Assembly (NCBI GenBank): GCA_965237625.1
Contig: CBDEGD010000018.1
Span: 1-64,000 of the forward strand
DNA: 64,000 nt
From: JABDIP01 sp965237625
GTDB lineage: Bacteria > Pseudomonadota > Alphaproteobacteria > DSM-16000 > Inquilinaceae
Direction: 5' to 3'
Under the pieces are notes generated by a model. The model ran no database searches and was not told the DNA's origin. It saw only the letters and a program-made list of their open reading frames with translations. A program made the translations under genes and the position numbers. Position 1 is the stretch's first letter. Each line of letters opens with the position of its first letter. This document shows positions 42,677 to 50,678 of this stretch, piece after piece.

Positions 42677-43943
42677 CAGGGCAATCGCTTCAGGTTAACG
42701 CCGTTTGTTGCTGGCGGGCTGTTCGCGGGCGGTGTTATGTGATTCATGGAGGGCTTCGTTGACTCACGAGGCCTGACAATGACCCGATCACAGCCGACCC
42801 GGCCCCTTCTTGATCATTTCTCGGCGCTGGACGATCCCCGCGAGGACTGGCGGGTGATGTATCCGCTGCCTGAGATCCTGCTTGTGGTGCTGTGTGCGAC
42901 GCTGAGCGGGATGGAGGATTTCGTCGAGATCAAGCTGTGGGGCGAGCTGCGGATCGCCTTTCTGCGCCGCTTTTTGGCCTATGAGCGCGGCATCCCCTCC
43001 CACGATACCCTGAACGACGTGATGAACGCTCTCGACCCGGAGCTGTTCAAGGCCTGCTTCACCGCCTGGGTGGCGGGGCTGCGCGAGACGGAACCCGACA
43101 TCATCGCCATAGACGGCAAAACCTCCAGGCGCAGCCATGCCCGCTCCAAGGGGCGCGAGCCGCTGCATCTCCTCTCCGCCTGGGCCTGCCGCCAGCGCCT
43201 GGTGCTGGGTCAGGAGGCGGTCGCTGACAAGTCCAATGAGATCACCGCGATCCCGCTCTTGCTGGAGCGCCTGGCCCTGACCGGCGCGCTGGTCACCATC
43301 GATGCGATCGGCACCCAGACCACGATCGCCGAGACCATCGTTGGCCGCGGCGGCGACTATCTGCTCGCCCTGAAGGCCAACCGGCCTCTCCTGTTCAGCG
43401 ATGTCGCAGCCTTCTTCGCCGACCCCCAGACCGCAGGTTGCGAGGGCTTTGACACCTTCGACACCACCGACGCCGACCATGGCCGCATCGAAATCCGCCG
43501 CCATGCCGTCTGCCACCACGTCGACTGGCTGTTCTCCGACCGCCGCTATACCGGCGAGCCGGCTTTCCCCCACCTCGCCACCATCGCCATGGTCGAGACC
43601 GAGGTCGAACGCAACTCCAAGATCGAACGCGAAAAGCGCTACTACCTCTCCTCCGCCACCCTCGACGCCGAAACCTTCGCCCGCGCCGTGCGCGCCCATT
43701 GGGGCATCGAAAACCGCCTCCACTGGGTCCTCGACGTCGTCTTCCATGACGACCTCGCCCGACTGCGCTCCGGCTACGGCCCCGAAAACATGGCCGTCGT
43801 CAAACACATGGCCATGAACCTGGTCCGCAAACCAAAAGACCGACACAGCCTCAAAGTCCGCCGAAAACTCGCCAACCTCAACCCGGACTACCTCGAAACA
43901 CTGCTCCGACAGAACTCCGCGTTAACCTGAAGCGATTCCCCTG
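42677..43943 (+). mobile_element. Complete ISAs1-family insertion sequence
   Basis: The 25-bp terminal inverted repeats (42677-42701 and 43919-43943) match at 24 positions; both contain AATCGCTTCAGGTTAACGC. The 10 bases on each side, GGCGGCGGCG (42667-42676 and 43944-43953), are a perfect target-site duplication. One transposase fills the 1267-bp element, and its stop codon lies inside the right repeat. All parts needed for transposition are present. Confidence 0.93.
42779..43930 (+). CDS. ISAs1-family transposase
   Basis: A protein of 383 residues from ATG 42779; an in-frame ATG at 42746 would give 394. The N-terminal helical domain LLDHFSALDDPREDWRVMYPLPEILLVVLCATLSG is the ISAs1 hallmark. 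The DDE catalytic residues appear in IAIDGKTSRRS, VTIDAIGTQ and HWGIENRLHWVLDVVF. Length and domain order are complete, with no frameshift. It moves the surrounding element by cut and paste. The TGA stop is within the right terminal repeat. Confidence 0.92.
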   Translation: MTRSQPTRPLLDHFSALDDPREDWRVMYPLPEILLVVLCATLSGMEDFVEIKLWGELRIAFLRRFLAYERGIPSHDTLNDVMNALDPELFKACFTAWVAGLRETEPDIIAIDGKTSRRSHARSKGREPLHLLSAWACRQRLVLGQEAVADKSNEITAIPLLLERLALTGALVTIDAIGTQTTIAETIVGRGGDYLLALKANRPLLFSDVAAFFADPQTAGCEGFDTFDTTDADHGRIEIRRHAVCHHVDWLFSDRRYTGEPAFPHLATIAMVETEVERNSKIEREKRYYLSSATLDAETFARAVRAHWGIENRLHWVLDVVFHDDLARLRSGYGPENMAVVKHMAMNLVRKPKDRHSLKVRRKLANLNPDYLETLLRQNSALT

Positions 43944-44058
43944 GGCGGCGGCGGGGCGACCTGACCGTGGTCACCGCGCCCCTGCGGCCGCTCTGATAGG
44001 ATCGCCCACATTAATACAAAGGGTTTTGATAGTGAGCGCACGGAAAAGCAGGCCCGAC

Positions 44059-44451
44059 ATGCCAATAATGCAGCGTTCAATGCCCGTGATCGAGGTTGCC
44101 GACGTCGAAAAAAGCGCCGCCTTTTACCGTGACAAGCTCGGCTTCTCGCCCGGCCCATTCTTCGGCAAGCCGCCGGCGTTCTGTATCGTTGGCCGTAACA
44201 CCGTGACGATCGCGCTCGACCGGAGCCGGGATCAGGGCCGGTCACCACAGAATCAGTATTGGGCCGCCTATGTCTACGTGGACGATGTCGACGCCCTGGC
44301 CGGAGAACTGCGGAAAAAGGGCGTGGAGATCGTTCGCGGGCCGGTGGACCAGCCCTATGGCTGCCGGGATTTCGACGTCAGGGACCCGGACGGCCATATC
44401 ATTGGCTTCGGTCAGGATCTACAGCCATCGGCCACCGGACCGGGGCTCTAG
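44059..44451 (+). CDS. VOC-family (glyoxalase/bleomycin-resistance-like) protein
   Basis: A protein of about 130 residues. GTG 44032 and ATG 44059 are both possible starts; ATG 44059 is given because conserved sequence begins soon after it. Motifs: MPVIEVADVEKSAAFYRDKLGF, FCIVGRNTVTIALDR, AAYVYVDDVDALAGELRKKGVEIVRGP and DFDVRDPDGHIIGFG with the C-terminal metal Glu position taken by Gly-Phe-Gly. Such small VOC proteins include dioxygenases, glyoxalases and antibiotic-binding proteins; the exact role is open. Confidence 0.82.
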   Translation: MPIMQRSMPVIEVADVEKSAAFYRDKLGFSPGPFFGKPPAFCIVGRNTVTIALDRSRDQGRSPQNQYWAAYVYVDDVDALAGELRKKGVEIVRGPVDQPYGCRDFDVRDPDGHIIGFGQDLQPSATGPGL

Positions 44452-44476
44452 AAGGGTACCTGTTCCTGAATGGCGA

Positions 44477-44508
44477 AAGGGCCCACAGGCAATGGCCGGC
44501 GGGCCCTT
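44477..44508. terminator. Bidirectional hairpin between VOC and doxX genes
   Basis: AAGGGCCC (44477-44484) and GGGCCCTT (44501-44508) form an 8-bp stem between two convergent genes. The A and T bases at the outer ends could serve as short U tracts in either direction. Confidence 0.6.
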
Positions 44509-44531
44509 CCATAAGGTCCATTCGTCGCGTG

Positions 44532-44942
44532 CTAACGACCGCCGGATTTGCCGTCGAGGCTGAGCGGCCCTGCCCCATTGGCCATGACCAGCAGCAGGCC
44601 GCCGACGATCGCCAGGTTCTTCATGAACATGATCTGCTGGGTCTGCATCTGCTCCGGATCGACTGCCCAGTATGCGTGGAAGATGAGCGTCGTCGGGATC
44701 GTGAACACGATGAGCGCCAGGGCGCCCCAGCGCGCCTTGAACCCAAACATGACCGACAGGCCGCCACCGATCTCCAGCACGATTGCGCCGATCAGGAACA
44801 CGGTGACCATGGGCATGCCCATGAACTCCATGTACCCGGCAGTGCCTTCCCAATTTGGAATCTTCATGACGCCGGACACTAGAAAGATGAGCGCGAGCAA
44901 GACCCGGCCCAATGCAGGGCCGAACTTTTCAACAGCTTGCAT
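44532..44942 (-). CDS. DoxX-family membrane protein
   Basis: A protein of 136 residues with four TM helices: KFGPALGRVLLALIFLVSGVMKI, VTVFLIGAIVLEIGGGLSVMFG, WGALALIVFTIPTTLIFHAYW and FMKNLAIVGGLLLVMANG. The first helix motif LIFLVSGVMK and the late MFMKNLAIVGGLL are typical of DoxX/YphA proteins, inner-membrane proteins sometimes linked to redox or oxidative stress complexes. It appears monocistronic. It contains GGACACTAG by chance, not a repeat element. Confidence 0.88.
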   Translation of the reverse strand: MQAVEKFGPALGRVLLALIFLVSGVMKIPNWEGTAGYMEFMGMPMVTVFLIGAIVLEIGGGLSVMFGFKARWGALALIVFTIPTTLIFHAYWAVDPEQMQTQQIMFMKNLAIVGGLLLVMANGAGPLSLDGKSGGR

Positions 44943-45084
44943 GAGAGTCCCCTAGACTGCCTCTTGGACGGCCGAATGGCCAGCGGGCATTCTGTCGGCA
45001 AGAGTGTTGCGCAACAAACATTACGGGTGGCGGGCCCGCCCCCTCGCGGATTCGTGATCGTGCCCATCGGCCCTAAAAAAGCAC

Positions 45085-45104
45085 AAAAAATCCCGGTTTC
45101 CGGG
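45085..45104 (-). terminator. Rho-independent terminator of the glycosyltransferase gene
   Basis: On the minus strand CCCGG-AAA-CCGGG is followed by a T run (A6 at 45085-45090 on the plus strand), directly after the stop codon at 45105. Confidence 0.75.
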
Positions 45105-46454
45105 CTATTCGGCCAACAATCCGGTCAACAACGGCTCCAGAACCTGCAACCCGAACAAGCGCCGTCCACGCTCGAAATTTGCCGCAACGGCGGTGTCTCG
45201 GCCCGACGAATCGGTCAGAAACCGAATCGCCGTCTCGGCTGCCGCGTCCAATCGTTCCGGCTTGGCCTGCACCAGACCATGGCTGTCGCGACCGGCGGTT
45301 TCCGAGCCAAGCGACGCCACTTCGAAGCCGTGCTGCAGCAGATCGGAGACGAAGACCGGATATTCGAAGAGGACAATCGGCTTGCGGGCGAATATGGCCT
45401 CGAGGAACTGGTTGCCCCAGCCTTCCAACAGGCTGGGATAGCTGATCAGATCGGCATGGGCGTAACAGTCCCACAGGGAATAGACCTTGCCGCCATCCCA
45501 CCAGCCGCGCTCGGCCGACACCCGGTCGCCGGCCAGGACCAGGGTTACCCCCATCCGCTCGGCCCGCGCCTTCAGGGCCTCCAGATAGACCGGGGCGCAT
45601 TCCACCAGCCCGGCCAGCACCAGCACGATACGCCCGCTCCAGGCCCGGCCGTCATATAGGCCCGCTGCTCGAAGGGTCTCCTGATGAGCCGGCCGTTGCA
45701 TCGCGGCGACCAGCTCAATGGCCATCTCTATGCCTTTGCGCTCGACCACGCGGGTGGCCTGGAGGACGCAGATATCGTCATCCTCCAGTTCCAGCACCTC
45801 GCGGAAGTCGCTGTTGTAGTCGTCGCGCTCCCAGGCCGGGGCGTCGAAATCAAACACGTTGGGCACAATGGTCGCGGCCTGCCCGGTGCGGCGCAGCAAG
45901 GTATCGCGCGCCAGGCTGTTGATCACCGCGTGGCGCACCGAGGGGATGCGCGGCGGGAACGCCAGATCCAGAACGTCCTGCACGAAACCGCAGGTCGGAT
46001 GGGCATACCGGTCGCGTTCCCAATGGAAATCGTGGTGGTGGCCGATGGCGCGCTTGCCGGTCGCCTCCACCGCTTCCATGAAGCCGAGCCCGGCGGCCAG
46101 GCTCCAGCCCAGCGACCACAAATTGTTCGGCACCAGGATATCGATGGCATGGCGCTCGATGGCGCGGCGAACCTGGCGTCCGATCGAGCCCGACACAGCA
46201 TCGACCGCTTCGCGCAGCGCGGTCTCGTCGGCATAATCCGCCAGGCTGCCAAAGGCATTGGCGGTCAGCGTGATGTTGAACTCATCGGCATAGTGCAGTT
46301 CGGGGATGACGATGGTCTCCGCCCCGCCCGCATTGCCGGCAATATAGACGACTTCGTGGCCCAGCCCTTCCAGCGCCCGGCGCCATTTCTCCATCTCCAA
46401 CGAGACGCCGTCGGTCTCGCCGGTCCGGAAGTGACAAAGGGCGATCTTGCTCAT
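45105..46454 (-). CDS. GT4-like glycosyltransferase
   Basis: A protein of 449 residues, GT-B fold. The N-terminal domain opens KIALCHFRTGETDGVSLEMEKWRRALEGLGHEV, with a Gly-Val-Ser acceptor loop. VPNNLWSLGWSLAAGLGFMEA and HHHDFHWERDRY follow. The C-terminal nucleotide-sugar domain has VPNVFDFDAPAWERDDYN, VLQATRVVERKGIEMAIELVA and LISYPSLLEGWGNQFLEAIFARKPIVLFEYPVF, where the EGWGN..E segment gives the retaining-enzyme E-x7-E motif. The arrangement resembles glycosyltransferases that make glucosyl- or mannosyl-glycerate-type compatible solutes, but the acceptor cannot be fixed from sequence. A strong terminator follows immediately. Confidence 0.82.
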   Translation of the reverse strand: MSKIALCHFRTGETDGVSLEMEKWRRALEGLGHEVVYIAGNAGGAETIVIPELHYADEFNITLTANAFGSLADYADETALREAVDAVSGSIGRQVRRAIERHAIDILVPNNLWSLGWSLAAGLGFMEAVEATGKRAIGHHHDFHWERDRYAHPTCGFVQDVLDLAFPPRIPSVRHAVINSLARDTLLRRTGQAATIVPNVFDFDAPAWERDDYNSDFREVLELEDDDICVLQATRVVERKGIEMAIELVAAMQRPAHQETLRAAGLYDGRAWSGRIVLVLAGLVECAPVYLEALKARAERMGVTLVLAGDRVSAERGWWDGGKVYSLWDCYAHADLISYPSLLEGWGNQFLEAIFARKPIVLFEYPVFVSDLLQHGFEVASLGSETAGRDSHGLVQAKPERLDAAAETAIRFLTDSSGRDTAVAANFERGRRLFGLQVLEPLLTGLLAE

Positions 46455-46645
46455 GGTGCGGGATCAAGGACAGGAAGCGCGGGCACGGGAGTCCCATTCT
46501 GGCTTTGGGGCCGAACACGAATCGACCAATTCCATGCTAACGCATTTTTCGTATCGACGGCACCGGCCGGCGGTCCGCCGATCTTTCAGGATCTTACGGT
46601 CGAGAACTCCTATTTGGTCCACCTGCATATCGGAGAGTCGGCGTA

Positions 46646-46690
46646 TCCCCCTCACCTTCCCGCGGCGAAGCCGTGGGAGGGTGAGGGGGA
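46646..46690. repeat. Palindromic extragenic repeat (long G+C-rich hairpin)
   Basis: TCCCCCTCACC-TTCCC-GCGGC and GCCGT-GGGAG-GGTGAGGGGGA form a nearly perfect 21-bp stem around GAA, in the gene-free stretch 46455-46740. This is a common alphaproteobacterial repeat type; nothing else is seen in the gap. Confidence 0.75.
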
Positions 46691-46740
46691 GCGCTGCTCT
46701 CGCAGGTCTTCCAAAACCAGGTTTTCGCAAAGCGGAAATC

Positions 46741-47922
46741 CTAGAACGAACGCGGCAAGTCCAGCACGTGTTCGGCGATGTAGGAGAGGATCAGATTGGT
46801 GGAGATCGGTGCGACCTGGTACAGCCGGGTTTCGCGGAATTTGCGTTCCACGTCGTATTCGGTGGCGAAGCCGAAGCCGCCATGGGTCTGCAGGCATGTA
46901 TCGGCCGCCCGCCAGGACGATTCCGAGGCCAGCAGCTTGGCCAGATTGGCGTCCTCGCCGCAGGGCCTGCCGGCATCGAACAACGCCGCCGCCCGGTAGA
47001 CCAGAAGCCGGGCCGCCTTCAGCTCCGCGTAGTTGCGGGCGATCGGAAACTGGACGCCCTGATTCTGGCCGATCGGACGGTCGAAGACGATACGCTCGCG
47101 GGCATAGGCGCTCGCTTTGTCGATGAACCAGCGGCTGTCGCCCAGGCATTCCGACGCGATCAAGATGCGCTCGGCGTTCATGCCATCGAGCACGTAGCGA
47201 AAGCCCTTGCCCTCCTCGCCGATCAGATTGGCCGCCGGGATACGCAGGTCGTTGAAGAAGACCTCCGTGGCCGCATGGTTGATCATGGCCGGGATCGGGC
47301 GGATTTCCAGCGCCCCTTCCGACGCGGATTTGAGATCGACGAGAAAAACCGAGAGCCCTTCGGTTTTCTTGGCGACCCGATCCTTCGGCGTCGTCCGCGC
47401 CAGTAGGATCATCAAATCGGACTGGGCGGCACGGCTGGTCCAGACCTTTTGGCCGTTCACGACATAGCTGTCGCCATCCCGCACGGCTGTGGTTGCGATC
47501 GACAGGGTATCGGTGCCCGCAGAGGGTTCGGTCACGCCGAACGCCTGCAGGCGTAACGCGCCCGACGCGATCTTCGGCAACCAGTGCCGCTTCTGTGCAT
47601 CGCTGCCATGCCGCAGCAATATGCCCATGGTGTACATCTGGGCATGGCAGGCGCCGCCATTGCAGCCGCTCGCATGGACCTCTTCGAGGATCGCGGCGGC
47701 GGCGGCGAGCGGCATGCCGCTGCCGCCATACTCCTCGGGGATCAGCGCGGCCAGCAGGCCGGCATCGCTCATGGCGGCGACAAAGGCTTCCGGATAGGCG
47801 TCCTCGCGGTCGAGGGACCGCCAGTACTCGCCGGGAAAGCCGGCGCACAGGCTCCGTACGGTCTGGCGGACCTGGCCGGTCAGTTCGTCGTCCTCGTCGC
47901 GAATTTCCTGTTCAAGAATCAT
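46741..47922 (-). CDS. Acyl-CoA dehydrogenase family protein
   Basis: A flavoenzyme of 393 residues. N-terminal helical domain; LQAFGVTEPSAGTDTLSIATTAVRDGDSYVVNGQKVWTSRA is the FAD/substrate-binding beta-domain signature, and the C-terminal QTHGGFGFATEYDVERKFRETRLYQVAPISTNLILSYIAEHVL is the second signature. The usual catalytic Glu position falls in the ATEYDVER segment. The substrate acyl-CoA is unknown. It lies 21 bases after the CoA-transferase gene on the same strand, so the two act in one pathway: the transferase activates an acid to its CoA ester and this enzyme oxidises it. Confidence 0.9.
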   Translation of the reverse strand: MILEQEIRDEDDELTGQVRQTVRSLCAGFPGEYWRSLDREDAYPEAFVAAMSDAGLLAALIPEEYGGSGMPLAAAAAILEEVHASGCNGGACHAQMYTMGILLRHGSDAQKRHWLPKIASGALRLQAFGVTEPSAGTDTLSIATTAVRDGDSYVVNGQKVWTSRAAQSDLMILLARTTPKDRVAKKTEGLSVFLVDLKSASEGALEIRPIPAMINHAATEVFFNDLRIPAANLIGEEGKGFRYVLDGMNAERILIASECLGDSRWFIDKASAYARERIVFDRPIGQNQGVQFPIARNYAELKAARLLVYRAAALFDAGRPCGEDANLAKLLASESSWRAADTCLQTHGGFGFATEYDVERKFRETRLYQVAPISTNLILSYIAEHVLDLPRSF

Positions 47923-47943
47923 CGATGCCTCTTCGGATGTGAC

Positions 47944-49080
47944 TTACGCCGCATCGTCGCCGGACGCGAATTCCGCGCGCAGGCTGGTATCGTGCTCGCC
48001 GAGCGCAGGGACCCGAAGCACCGTCGGCTGCGCCCCCTCGATCTGCGCGCCCGACGCCAGAAGGCGAACGGCGCCGTTCTCGTCGATCGCGTCACGGTAG
48101 CGGTTCTGCGGGTGTCCGGCGACATCCTCGAGCGAGGACAGCCGCCCGTATGCGATGCCGGCCGCCTCCAGCCGCGCAATCGCATCGTCCCGGGTCAGCG
48201 TCGAGAAGAGCCGATTGATGATGTCGTCGAGCGCCGGTCGGTTGGTGATCCGGTCCGGGTTGGTTGCGAAACGGCTGTCGGTGGCGATCTCCGGATCTCC
48301 CAGGGCGATGCCGCAGAATCGCGTCCATTCGCGCTCGTTCTGGATGGAAAGCAGGATCGCGCGTCCGTCGGCGCACGCGTAGGTGCCATAGGGTGCGATG
48401 GTCGGGTGAGCGAGTCCGGCGCGGGCCGGGGTGTGCCCGCCATAGACGTGCTGGAGGTACGGCACGTTCATCCAGTCGGCCATGGCGTGAAACAGCGAGA
48501 CCTTGATCGCCCGGCCTTCGCCGCTAACCCCGCGTCCGATCAGGGCCTGGAGGATCGACTGATAGGCGGTCATGCCGGCGGCGATATCGCAGACTGAAAC
48601 GCCGACACGGCCGGGGCTTTCCGGAATGCCGGTGAGTGTGGCGAGGCCACTCTCGGCCTGGACCAGGAGGTCGTACGCCTTCTGATCCCGGTACGGCCCA
48701 TCCTCGCCATAGCCGGATATGTCGCAGGTAATGAGCCGCGGATCCCGGCGGCGCAGTGTGTCGGCACCGAACCCCATACGATCGATGGCGCCCGGCACCA
48801 AATTCTGGATGAAGATATCGGCAATGGAGACCATCCGGCGGAGAACGCCGAGATCCTCGTCCGATTTCAAGTCGAGCCGTATCGACTCCTTGCCCTGGTT
48901 GAGCCAGACGAAATAGGCGCTGGAACCGTTGACATAGCGGTCGTACCGGCGGGCGAAGTCGCCCTCGGGGCGTTCGACCTTGATGACCCGGGCACCGGCG
49001 GCGGCAAGTCGGCCCGACGCATAGGGCGCGGCGACCGCCTGTTCGACGGAGACCACCAACAACCCCTGCAGATCGTTCAT
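47944..49080 (-). CDS. CaiB/BaiF (family III) CoA-transferase
   Basis: A protein of 378 residues with SVEQAVAAPYASGRLAAAGARVIKVERPEGDFAR at the N-terminus, NQGKESIRLDLKSDED, LVPGAIDRMGFG, and GYGEDGPYRDQKAYDLLVQAESGL, in which Asp137 is the expected catalytic residue that forms the acyl-anhydride. The family moves CoA between carboxylic acids. Upstream partner of the acyl-CoA dehydrogenase. The acid is not identifiable; catabolism of a branched or dicarboxylic acid is plausible. Confidence 0.9.
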   Translation of the reverse strand: MNDLQGLLVVSVEQAVAAPYASGRLAAAGARVIKVERPEGDFARRYDRYVNGSSAYFVWLNQGKESIRLDLKSDEDLGVLRRMVSIADIFIQNLVPGAIDRMGFGADTLRRRDPRLITCDISGYGEDGPYRDQKAYDLLVQAESGLATLTGIPESPGRVGVSVCDIAAGMTAYQSILQALIGRGVSGEGRAIKVSLFHAMADWMNVPYLQHVYGGHTPARAGLAHPTIAPYGTYACADGRAILLSIQNEREWTRFCGIALGDPEIATDSRFATNPDRITNRPALDDIINRLFSTLTRDDAIARLEAAGIAYGRLSSLEDVAGHPQNRYRDAIDENGAVRLLASGAQIEGAQPTVLRVPALGEHDTSLRAEFASGDDAA

Positions 49081-49150
49081 TCTTTATGTCCGGTTATGGG
49101 TTTCGCGGCCCGGCGGGAATACTGGCGAGTAAATCCTACAGGAACCACGC

Positions 49151-49335
49151 ATGGTCGTCCCTGCCAAGCAATCCTCCCGGCGTCGTGCCCGGACTTGTTC
49201 CGGGCATCCATTCCTCCACCGTCGCGAACCAGGGCGCCTCGAGCAGTGTTGGCGGCCACATTTCCTTTCGACGGGTCCCGGCGGCCCACTCGGCACAATG
49301 GGTGCCCGGATCAAGTCCGGGCACAACGCAAGGAA
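49151..49335. repeat. Dispersed palindromic repeats (PG-DPG type)
   Basis: The gap 49081-49348 carries inverted copies of GTGCCCGGACTTGTTCCGGGCA-like sequence (near 49187-49207) and GCCCGGATCAAGTCCGGGCAC (near 49303-49323). Translations contain PGLVPGIH and PGSSPGTT in either direction, the usual sign of this alphaproteobacterial repeat. No gene is present. Confidence 0.7.
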
Positions 49336-49348
49336 TGAATCGCCAGAA

Positions 49349-50671
49349 TCAACTAGCGGTGCGCATTCCTGCCACCGCCGGGTCGTCCAGCCAAGCCAGC
49401 CACATCGCCGCCGTCCAGGAGAATGCCGCGCCGCCGGAACCCGCTCCGGTGATCGGATCGAAATACTCGTGGAATCCGAATTCGGAGATCGCCTTTGCGG
49501 TGCACGCCGCGAGCCGCGCCGCGCGGTCGTCAAACCCATAGTCCCGCAGCCCTTGGGCAATCATATAGCTGACGATCGCCCAGGCCGGGCCGCGCCAATA
49601 GCGCCGGCTGTCAAATCCGGGATCGTCGGCGGCGACCGTCGGCAGGCCGAACGGTGCGGGCGCGAGCCAATGGTCGAAATGCCCGGCCAGCGCCTCGGCC
49701 TGTTGCGCACTGGCAGCACCGCCATAGAGCCCCAGGAATCCTGCGGAGGTGGTTGCCGGCACAAGCGATCCAGTGATCAGATCGCGGGAGACGAACATCC
49801 CTCGATCCGCGTTCCAGAGACGCTGAAAACCTTGTTCGCCGAGTGTGATCCAGGCTTCGATATCGGAACGCATGCCGGTCTCACCGAACCGGTCGGCCAG
49901 CCAGGCGAGGTCGCGATCGGCACGCAGGAGGATGGCGTTGATGGACGCGTCGGCGACGCGGAACGGCACCTCCCGATACAGGATCTCCGGGTCGTAGCGG
50001 TTCTCCCGCATGATCTTGACCAGGGTCAGATAGCGGTCGTAGTCGAGCTTGGTCGGCCGCTGGTCGGCATCCACATGGCCGGTGTCGAGCCGTGTGTAGG
50101 GCGGCAGATCGGCGACCGGAATCCCCGCCATCGGGACATCCCAGGCCGGCGAGTTGTCCATGCCGGATTCCCAGGGATGCAGAATCGCCACCAGCCCCAG
50201 CCCATCCGGATCGCGCGCGGTCCGAAACCACCGATGCCAAGCCAGCAATTTCGGCAACAGGTTCCGCGCGGCACGCTCCGCCAGATCGCGATCCCGGGCA
50301 TCTTCCACCAGGCGGCGCACCACACTGGCGGCAACCGGAGGCTGGGTGATCCCCGATGAGGCCAGTTTCCGGCCGGTGTCCCAAGCATGCGGACCGGGGA
50401 AGTAACCCGGATCGTCGCGATGGAAGACGATATGCGGCACCATCCCGTCATCCCATTGGGCCGAAAACAGGGAGTCGATCTCCTGCCACGCCCGGCCTTC
50501 GTCAAACGTGGCCCAGCCCAGGGCGACAAGGCAGGAATCCCAATTCCATTGGAACGGATACAATCCATCGGTCGGCACGGTGTAGCCACCCCGGTCGTTG
50601 TGCCGCAGGATTTTCCGGGCATCCTCGGTCAGCGTCGCCGAGACCGCGTCCTGCGGGATTTCCTTGTCCAT
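49349..50671 (-). CDS. GH63-like glycoside hydrolase (MGH1-like domain; candidate glucosylglycerate hydrolase)
   Basis: A cytoplasmic (alpha/alpha)6-barrel enzyme of 440 residues. Motifs: GLYPFQWNWDSCLVALGWA (residues 36-54), FSAQWDDGMVPHIVFH, HPWESGMDNSPAWDVP (165-180, containing the general-acid Asp position), and DSRRYWRGPAWAIVSYMIAQGL with FHEYFDPITGAGSGGAAFSWTAAM near the end (general-base Glu region). This fold covers trehalase, mannosylglycerate and glucosylglycerate hydrolases. The last gene of an importer operon, 7 bases after a permease, so it most likely cleaves the imported alpha-glucoside or mannoside. The exact substrate is inferred only. Confidence 0.8.
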   Translation of the reverse strand: MDKEIPQDAVSATLTEDARKILRHNDRGGYTVPTDGLYPFQWNWDSCLVALGWATFDEGRAWQEIDSLFSAQWDDGMVPHIVFHRDDPGYFPGPHAWDTGRKLASSGITQPPVAASVVRRLVEDARDRDLAERAARNLLPKLLAWHRWFRTARDPDGLGLVAILHPWESGMDNSPAWDVPMAGIPVADLPPYTRLDTGHVDADQRPTKLDYDRYLTLVKIMRENRYDPEILYREVPFRVADASINAILLRADRDLAWLADRFGETGMRSDIEAWITLGEQGFQRLWNADRGMFVSRDLITGSLVPATTSAGFLGLYGGAASAQQAEALAGHFDHWLAPAPFGLPTVAADDPGFDSRRYWRGPAWAIVSYMIAQGLRDYGFDDRAARLAACTAKAISEFGFHEYFDPITGAGSGGAAFSWTAAMWLAWLDDPAVAGMRTAS

Positions 50672-50678
50672 GGACCGG

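Noticed and set aside
44875..44884. GGACACTAG as another end of the CTAGTGT repeat family
   Set aside because: It lies inside the intact doxX gene with no matching inverted end nearby.
45684..47126. 480-codon open frame on the plus strand
   Set aside because: Runs opposite the glycosyltransferase and into a repeat; no recognisable domain.
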